DNA from: Dactylis glomerata
Taxonomy: Eukaryota; Streptophyta; Magnoliopsida; Poales; Poaceae
DNA: 64,000 nucleotides
NCBI GenBank assembly: GCA_007115705.1
Contig: QXEO01000143.1
Location: forward strand, 1,951,874-2,015,873
Direction: 5' to 3'
Both the position numbers and the translations under genes were made by a program. This document shows positions 56,898 through 64,000 of this stretch, in pieces; the stretch's first letter is position 1; each line of letters begins with the position of its first letter. A model generated the notes under the pieces. That model ran no database searches and was not told the origin of the DNA. It saw only the letters and a list, made by a program, of their open reading frames with translations.

Positions 56898-57266
56898 CTC
56901 TAGTTAGATTTCAAAATATACTACACATACTTTTCTAGTCAAAATTTGTAAAGTTTGATAAGTATATAGAAAAAATTAACATGTACAATATACACTGCAT
57001 ACAAAATTAAGTGTATTTAAAATGGTTCTAATTTTATTGATTTTATACTGTAGATATTGATATTTTTTTAACTGTATTGATATGTTTGTTAATACTTGGT
57101 CAGACTTCATAAAATTTTGAGTTTGACTAGAAAATATATGTACTCCCTCCGACCCATATTACTCTTCGCTAATATGGATGCATCTACCACTAAAATGTGT
57201 CTAGATACATCTATATTAGCTAAGAGTACTATGGGTCGGAGGGAGTAACATATTTTGAGGAGGGAG
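56898..57266. mobile_element. outer Stowaway-like MITE containing a second MITE
   Basis: The two ends form an imperfect inverted repeat (shared blocks include CAAAATAT and TTTTCTAGTCAAA) next to TA. The right terminus is intact (GGAGGGAGTA) and the left is eroded. About 264 bp without the inner element. Confidence 0.6.
57143..57245. mobile_element. Stowaway MITE nested in the outer MITE
   Basis: 103 bp, CTCCCTCCGACCCATA inverted at both ends, TA duplications at 57141-57142 and 57246-57247. Confidence 0.9.
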
Positions 57267-57718
57267 TACTACATCTAACATAGAGCATTAACATTGGCAA
57301 CACAAAGTAGCTCTAGTCGACAAGTGCATATTACTAGGGCACTAGGTGCACAACATTATTCAGCAAACCACTTCAATGATCGAGTGGAAGTATTCTCTTC
57401 AAGACATAAAACAACTAAAGAAGCATGTCGTCCGTACAGACACCAGTTTCTGCCGACCAACACCTTGACACCTCTAACCATCCACCAACACACGATCGTG
57501 CAAGCATGCATATTTGTTTATTCCGTCATAAGCTGCAGATAAATGTTCACACAAAAATACGGCACATCGCCTAATGAGGGTTAGCGAACACTCAACTAGT
57601 TGTATGTATCTCCATGATACCCCGATATATCCGTGAAAAATCATGTAATAATGCTATGATCTTACACTTCCTAAAAACATGAGATGCTAACATTTTTCCT
57701 ATGTATTTGATGAAACTA

Positions 57719-58091
57719 GGGCCTGTTTGGTTCAAAGGATTTCTAAAACACATGAATAGGAAAACCGTAGGAATAAAATGTCCCGAAGAATGTCCAGACA
57801 TGTTGAATCTGATAGGATTTGAAAACGTAATAATACATGTTACATGTTGTTTGGTTATGTTGTAGGAAAAACGCAGGAAAAAGGGTTTGCTGTGTGTATG
57901 CCATACATGTCATAGAAACAAACGAAATTTTCCATGAGGTTGAAGCTAATAAAGGAACTTTTCTACGGAATTGCATACAAAGTTGGCCCTATGGCTTCAA
58001 ATCATACGACTAAACAAGCTCCATAGGGAAGATTCAAAAGGAATGGAATCCTCCAAAATTCTTTTGAAATTCCTTTGAATCAAACGAGCCC
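57719..58091. mobile_element. PIF/Harbinger-type (Tourist-like) MITE
   Basis: 373 bp with terminal inverted repeats GGGCCTGTTTGGTTCAAAGG / GGGCTCGTTTGATTCAAAGG and 3-bp flanks CTA and TTA. Confidence 0.75.
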
Positions 58092-58094
58092 TTA

Positions 58095-60800
58095 GAAGAT
58101 ATTTTGTGTTTGTTCATGAAATACACCAATCAGACATTAGGCAACAAAGATCTCATAGTGAAGGAATCTCCTGTTGACACGTAGGCAGGGCCCAGGGACA
58201 TTGCCTTCCTTTACAACTGAGCACCAGTGGTCCCAATTCCCAAAGCCTCAAAGGCTCAAACTACGAAACACCAGATGGGTGCACGATTGCAGCTACAGCC
58301 ACCAATATCTCACCCTCATCCTGACGCAATCACATCGCATTGGATCTGCTGCGTCTGAGTGCTGAGAAAGACACAGCTAGGGCCTTGTTCAAAAGTAGTC
58401 AAGATGGAAAAACTTTCTTTTGGCCTAAGAATGGCACTTGATTATGTTCTTCCGCACATAATTATTGGCCTAAGATTCTAAGAATGGCTCAACAAGCTAC
58501 GCACCGGTATGAAACCGATATGATGTCAACCCTGAACATGACCCAACAGGGTGAAATCCTAAGAATATGGGGTTCATACACCGTTGTGCCAAACATGGAA
58601 GGACAGCGGTCTGAGCTCAAATCAACACACTGGATTGTGAGGTATCTTTTACATTACAAGATAACAAGTTAACACCACATAATAAAACTGAATTTTTTGC
58701 CATCATAGATTATAAACAGATGACGCTACAGATGACAAAAGGGACACCGTACCTGTTCAACTGGAAGTCAAGAGGATCAGATTCCATTGACGTTGATACT
58801 CACCAGTTAGTGGATGTCTTCGGTGCATAATGGCAGCATTGGCTATGTTCTTGATATGGACACCTGACCAAACACTTGCTTGATTTTAGCGAGTGCCTGA
58901 AGCAAAACAATCCGATGACGAACTGAACACTTGTCCTATCAGACCGATTACTATGCAGCATCTTAGTGAATACATATACGAAATAGATAATCTCTCCATC
59001 CATCCAGCTATATAATATGTGTTGTTATTGGTTTAATACAAGGTTCTGACTACCAACACTTCATCATTATGTACTAGCTGGGCCATTTAATTTGGACTGG
59101 AGGGAGTAGTTTTATTATACTGTACAAAATTGGAATAATATGCCAGTATTTCTGAATACAAATCCAAAACCTTCAACCTAGGCAATTGTCTTCGAATTAA
59201 TTAATGCATTAAGCCATTGGAGTCCAGTTTACAAAAAAAGAATGACATCAATTTTATGTCACATAACTAATACTAATGGAGCCATTCTTGAACAAATCCT
59301 TGTCCTAACAAATGAAAAATATGCCGTCTAGTATATTCGGAAGAGAGAAACTTAATCAGACGGAACAGTGACACCTCTTCTTTTTGATGCCCAAGACGGC
59401 GATTTAACCACTACCGCATGTCAACTTTGAAGGTTGACAAGTCATTTCTAACAAATGATGACATACTGTACATTTGACCTATTGTCATTCCTATCCATTG
59501 CCAATGTAACAGTTCTAACAAATCTAAACCCAAACATACCCACCATAAAAAAGAAGTATACAACACATCAGCAGTATTAAATTCTGGGGAAGAATACAAA
59601 TAACCATGAACAAGTTTTGAGGTATAAGCACAAAAGCAACTTTGGAATTTTCTCAACATCAGTATGATTTTTCGTACAAATCTGCTTCGAAATGACTGTT
59701 GGAGAACAGGTATCTCCTAACCTAGTACCATAATAATGCATATTTCACGATTAGAATAAAGTATACAGTGTGTGTCTATATTTTTAACATGCCCATAATG
59801 CCAAAATTTTACCTGCTATTAATGTGGGTATTTCTGTTTCTAGAGTATGATCCGCGGCTCAAATTAAAGCCATGAAACAAGTAGCTGGCAAATCAAAATT
59901 TGGAAATAATCTACTACATGATTTTAAATTAATCTATAGCGGCACCTGTATTAGTATTTCAATTCATCCAAATTGTCTAGCAAAAAGGAGGACTATGCAA
60001 TACAAATTACAAGTACTAGCATGCGAACTTGGACGATTAAGGAAGTTGCAATCACCAAATTGGCGTAGCCGCTCACCAGTTTTGCTAAACACAAGAATGC
60101 CAACAAAAGAGGAGATATATTCTTTTACATCTGATTGGGCTGATAATGTTAGGCAACTCACAAAGTGACATCACTATCAACCAACGAATAAAAAATAGCA
60201 TCACACCAACTTAAAAATGAGTTTATCTCAATCATCTTGCAAAGGGACACCAACCATGACATTATTTAACCTCCCAGAAGCACACCACTTTCACGCTAGT
60301 AGGAGTAGCTTATTTTGCAAATGCATCCTGTTTCCTTGTTTGCTTATATAAAATAAAAAGTTGGTCATAGAAGTTCTAGAAGTGGATACCCTGTAGTGAT
60401 AGAAAATGCATGAATCTCCTCTCATGCCAGCGGCCAAGTCGATAAGCAGCGCACCGGATCACATTTTGAGCTATAAATAATAAGTTCCTCAAGCTCATGC
60501 CCAAGAGGCAACGTTCAGTGTTCATTTCCCAATTAGATAGCTTCAACAAATGCATGCTATTTTTTGCTCTACACATCAGAGGATCCCTATACGTTGCCCT
60601 AGGGCTAGATAACAAACTGTCAGGTTGAGCACAAATAGTGCCAACAATAATGCACTATTATAGACTACTATTGAGCACAGCTCTTATCCGAGAATCTAAA
60701 GTCAAATGGCACATACCTAAACTTCCATGTCTTTTGTGGATAAGCTAAAGTAAATCAATCACTGGAGCAAAAGATATTCACAGTTGAATACTTTTCTGGA
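58095..60800. other. low-copy DNA without a recognised gene
   Basis: Several short open stretches occur on both strands (for example 60376-60615 minus), but none has a domain or splice context I can support. A GGAGGGAGTA end of a degraded MITE is near 59099-59108. The right part probably merges with the 3' UTR of the gene ending at 61028. Confidence 0.4.
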
Positions 60801-61027
60801 TGTCAGTATCAAGGCAATTTTAACTCCTTTATCATCTCCAAAGGGGAACAAACTTTTACACTTGTCGTTTTGCTTCACACCTAAGTAGCCATTTACTAAC
60901 CAAAGTAACAGGGAAAGCACAGTACAACTTAGCTAACTCACATTTATGCTGAAGCTTAACATGTTCCAGCTTAAATAATAGATTGCTGTCACCATGACAC
61001 GGAAACTCCATGAAAAAACATAGCACT

Positions 61028-62765
61028 TTAAGAACTTGAAGGTGAACCTCCGCTTTGTCCACTGCTCAAATCAAGTACTTCAAGTGATCGGAAAGGGGGC
61101 CTTTCTCCAAATTTCAACAGATGTGCAACTTCATAAACTGGGCGCAGTTCTAAAATGGATTGAGCGTCCAGGTAGGAGTCACAAGCAAAACACCAGACCG
61201 ACAGATCACTGCAAAATGATACATAATGCTGAGTTAGAATCAAATAACAAAGTGCCAAAATAGCCACAAAAAATTCAATTTATAACATAATGAAAAAAAG
61301 AAAGAGGCCATCAGAAGCTACTTGGGCCAGCCCAGTCACGAATGCCCACTCAGTGCTCATGTAAATGCCTCTGCCCTAAGGCACCTAAGTTCCTTGAACC
61401 CCGTCGCCATATACTTCTCAGCATCTTACTCCGTCTCCTCTCTTTCGATCTTCTCTGCCTTCCACCTCTACCCTGCTTCTTCCACTCCTTTGCCCCCATG
61501 CTCCTCACATCCTGCCTCATCAATGCTGCTGCTCCCCACCATTCCATTGCCATCCACCCTCGCATCTTCCCTTGCGTGCATCTCCTCAAGAACGAGATTG
61601 ATGGTGACATCATAGTAATGGTGATGGCGATCAAGTGGTGACGGCTGGACGATGGGCGAAAGGGAAAGGTGGCCATTGGCCAAGCAGCGAGAGAATAGGC
61701 AGGGTGAAGCAGTTGCACAATAAGACGATTGGTTTCGGGTTCGCGCAGGTAGCGAATCAAGAGCAAAACATGGTGAATTTGAACCCCAATCAGGATCGGT
61801 TCGGCAATGCTCTACGTGGACCGGTAAATGTGGAGGTAATTGCCGTGCTGAAGATGAGAGATTTTATGGGAATGAAGAGACATCAGACCACTAACTGGGG
61901 TGATGAATTTGAGATGGGACAGAATTACTTCTTGACTAACTGATAATGGATACTACTCCCTCCGTTTAGAAATATAAGATGTTTTAGCTTTGTGAAGTGA
62001 GTGTATCTAGACATCTTTTAGTGTATAGATTCGCTTGAATCTATACACTAAAAGATGTCTAGATACACTCACTTCACAAAGCTAAAACATCTTATATTTC
62101 CGAACGGAGGGAGTACATGTTAACCTTTACAGGGATGATTTCACTACAGCCCTAATCACCAATCTCTTAGGAAAACCCTAGAGGATACAAGGAAACTTAT
62201 CTCTTATACATTAAATACATCTATAAGAACCCAACTAACAAGAAAACTTAATGTTCTTCCAACTAATACCGCAGGGGGATGAATACTGTGGGATGCCATA
62301 GTGAGTATTTGCCAATACTGTTTCGCACAGGACCTGGTGTCAGTTAGATTTAAAACCTGGCATATTGACTACTGGAACTGGAGAGTACTTATTCTTAAAT
62401 ACAGCCAATGAAAATTCTCTGTAGTCCAAGCGGAAGTTAAGCAAAAGGAAGTTCAACATTTTACCTGAAGCTCAGAGCAAGACAATGGCCTGTTTCTTGA
62501 TAATGATGCAACATATGTTTGTTGATAAAACGACTGCACAGCACATCTTTGCAAATCAAGCAAAACCAGTTTTCAGAAGGGTGATGACATCTGCATGGAC
62601 AGATGCTCATAAGAAAACTTAGGCATGGTATATGAAGTACATAAAATACTACAAATATGTTTTGGCTTAAATTCGTGCATATGAGGTCTCGTAGTCAATA
62701 AAATGATAGGGATATGCAACTACCTGCTGCGACAAGCTATATTCACTTGTGGGAAAATTTGAGCA
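61028..62765 (-). CDS. UBP-type zinc-finger protein gene, 3' exons
   Basis: Host gene on the minus strand. Exon 62465-62590 is preceded by GCAG and followed by GTAAA; the last exon, 61028-61208, is preceded by TTTTGCAG and ends at TAA. Joined in phase (AG/T) they encode most of a UBP-type zinc finger: HHPSENWFC, L-I-C-x3-C, then HMLHHYQETGHC, SFSDLSVWC-x2-C. A conserved-looking ELRPVYEVAHLLKFGERPP and a Ser/Gly-rich C-terminus follow. This fold binds the free C-terminus of ubiquitin in HDAC6 and some deubiquitinases. Here it is at the very end of the protein, as in HDAC6, but no catalytic domain is visible. A tentative upstream 42-bp exon (62724-62765) would supply the first Cys. The N-terminus is not identified and may lie beyond 64000. 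I cannot name the gene. Confidence 0.75.
61209..62464 (-). other. intron of the zinc-finger gene
   Basis: Bounded by GT (62464-62463 on the minus strand) and AG (61210-61209). Contains the inverted-repeat MITE at 61956-62113 and about 600 bp (61322-61950) of GC-richer DNA with short ORFs on both strands that I do not recognise. Confidence 0.65.
61956..62113. mobile_element. near-perfect palindromic Stowaway MITE in an intron
   Basis: 158 bp; arms of about 75 nt match except at about two positions near the outer end. Termini CTCCCTCCG, TA duplications at 61954-61955 and 62114-62115. Confidence 0.95.
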
Positions 62766-62767
62766 CT

Positions 62768-63581
62768 TTTTTTTGCTGTATTTATGATAGGTCAATTCAC
62801 ATCCAAGATATTACTGTAGCAATAAGTATACGTGTTCTTTACAACTTTACATAAGCTGGAGCCTAGAAAGATGCATGACAATGTGTGTTCTGGTGCATCT
62901 TGAGATCGGAAGTATGGACAGAAAATGCTCTGATTATGAAAGCTGTATAAAAGGTATTGACAGGGAGGTTCCTTTTCACATTTCATCCATGCATACTGCA
63001 TACATAATACATAGATCATTCAGTTGCATGACAGAGCAAGGAGTAAGCCATGCTGCATCAAATCACCAACTCCCTAGCTGTTACAAACTTTCAATTATGG
63101 ATAAACCTTTAGCCAACTCAGCCAAATATCTTTACAATGTACCAAATGGTATCATCAAAATCAACAGATCCAGACCACCTCTTGCACTTGGGAAGTTGGG
63201 AAATGGACAGAGGAATATCATATTAATGATTTGATGCAAGAATAATTCCAAAACATGAGGCCAGAAGTTGATATAGTGTAACTCATGCAAAGGAGAAATC
63301 ATGAAGTGGAACTTCTTGTTGGTAATCTCAATAACCCTCACAAATATTAAGTTACTTCTGTCACATCCTGAACTTGGGAAAACGAGCCACTTTCATATCT
63401 GGAACAAATGCTCCAACATAAAAAATATAAAATGTAAGAATGTCCTCCTTGGGCTTGCAAGTCATGCACATGTATTTTAAGTTAAACAAGTGAACTCATG
63501 CCACACCAATTGGGAACAAAATGATCCTCGGATGCCAATCTAACTTATCAGCACTAGAGCTGCTCAGTGCAAAGTCATCTA
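62768..63581. other. upstream part of the zinc-finger gene region, no firm exon
   Basis: On the minus strand a possible acceptor (TTTGTTCCAG near 63394-63404) and a short open stretch near 63500-63590 could belong to the 5' part of the gene, but neither is decisive. Confidence 0.3.
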
Positions 63582-63721
63582 CTCCCTATGTTCCAAATTA
63601 TAAGATGTTTTAGATATTCCAATATGGACTACATACGGACCGAAATGATTGAACCTACACACTAATCTACATACAGGCGTTCCTGAAAAAAGCTAAAACA
63701 TCTTATAATTTGATACGAAGG
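63582..63721. mobile_element. degraded Stowaway-type MITE
   Basis: Inverted blocks CCAAATTATAAGATGTTTTA / AGCTAAAACATCTTATAATT near the ends, TA at both sides (63580-63581, 63722-63723), termini CTCCCTATG and CGAAGG. Confidence 0.7.
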
Positions 63722-63723
63722 TA

Positions 63724-64000
63724 ATAGTTGTCAACAACCTCACAGGCACTACAGCACATTACTGGAAACATGTCCCTTCTTAAGTTCAGCAATTATATTG
63801 ATCAATCACATTCCAACATCAACTTGGCAGTTGTAAAATTCTGGACAATATCTAGTGGTGTGCTTAACCAAAGCAGTGATCTCTACCATGTAACTTGCCA
63901 TCCAATTTTCGAGTCACAATCTAGTACTAACAATCACAGTGTCAAATCCCTTTCCTCTGTCAAACTAATTTATGTCGTCATATTACACCATAACTGAATT
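63724..64000. other. right edge, nothing recognised
   Basis: An 89-codon open stretch (63728-63997, plus) has no domain or conserved pattern I can identify; AT-rich low-copy DNA. Confidence 0.4.

Noticed and set aside
60376..60615. 79-codon minus-strand ORF as a host exon
   Set aside because: No splice context or domain was found; it lies downstream of the zinc-finger gene stop and may be UTR or intergenic.
61322..61950. Separate plus-strand gene inside the intron
   Set aside because: Open stretches occur on both strands with low-complexity composition and no recognisable domain. Kept as unexplained intronic DNA.

Overview
The window is repeat-dense grass DNA, almost certainly Triticeae (wheat, barley, Aegilops or a relative). 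The reasons are a Sabrina-like gypsy element recognised from its LTR ends, several Stowaway MITEs with CTCCCTCC ends, and very long LTRs flanking short internal domains. Family names are from memory. Boundaries were read by eye from LTR ends, target-site duplications (TSDs), primer binding sites (PBS) and polypurine tracts (PPT).

Layout. 1-1689: piece of a non-autonomous gypsy-like internal domain with a broken zinc-knuckle ORF. 1690-6427 (minus): 3' LTR and 3' internal region of an Athila-type element, cut by the next one. 6428-16827 (minus): a complete Sabrina-like element with an uninterrupted gag-protease-RT-RNaseH-integrase ORF, a tRNA-Asp PBS, and a second coiled-coil ORF behind a promoter-like segment. 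16828-17224: 3' end of a copia element. 17383-56780: a 1.29-kb LINE-like retroposon (13-bp TSD) split by a five-level nest. Inside it sits A, a gag-protease-only Athila-type element (17797-55318). Inside A's 5' LTR is B, a solo LTR (18903-49020). Inside B are C, a three-LTR array (20234-46518), and a second solo LTR (46822-48364). Inside C's middle LTR are a 951-bp solo LTR (E) and element D (30098-38335). Removing the insertions makes interrupted and intact LTRs agree in length: about 4.16 kb for all three C LTRs and about 1.72-1.74 kb for both A LTRs.

56794-64000 is low-copy sequence with MITEs and the only recognisable host gene, a minus-strand gene for a UBP-type zinc-finger protein with two convincing exons (61028-61208, 62465-62590) and one tentative exon. 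One of its introns carries a nearly perfect inverted-repeat Stowaway element.

The most unusual content is in C and D. Both have about 4-kb LTRs, an initiator-Met PBS, a hairpin that differs by a compensated base pair just upstream of the PPT, and a shared GTCCGCGGT-centred LTR motif. C has only 2.3 kb of internal DNA and codes at most for a zinc-knuckle protein. D has only 463 bp of internal DNA, and its LTRs hold a tRNA-like Pol III-type box pair followed by a T-run. They look like parasitic derivatives of one gypsy lineage. The only element here with an apparently intact enzyme set is the Sabrina-like one, which belongs to a different lineage (tRNA-Asp PBS).
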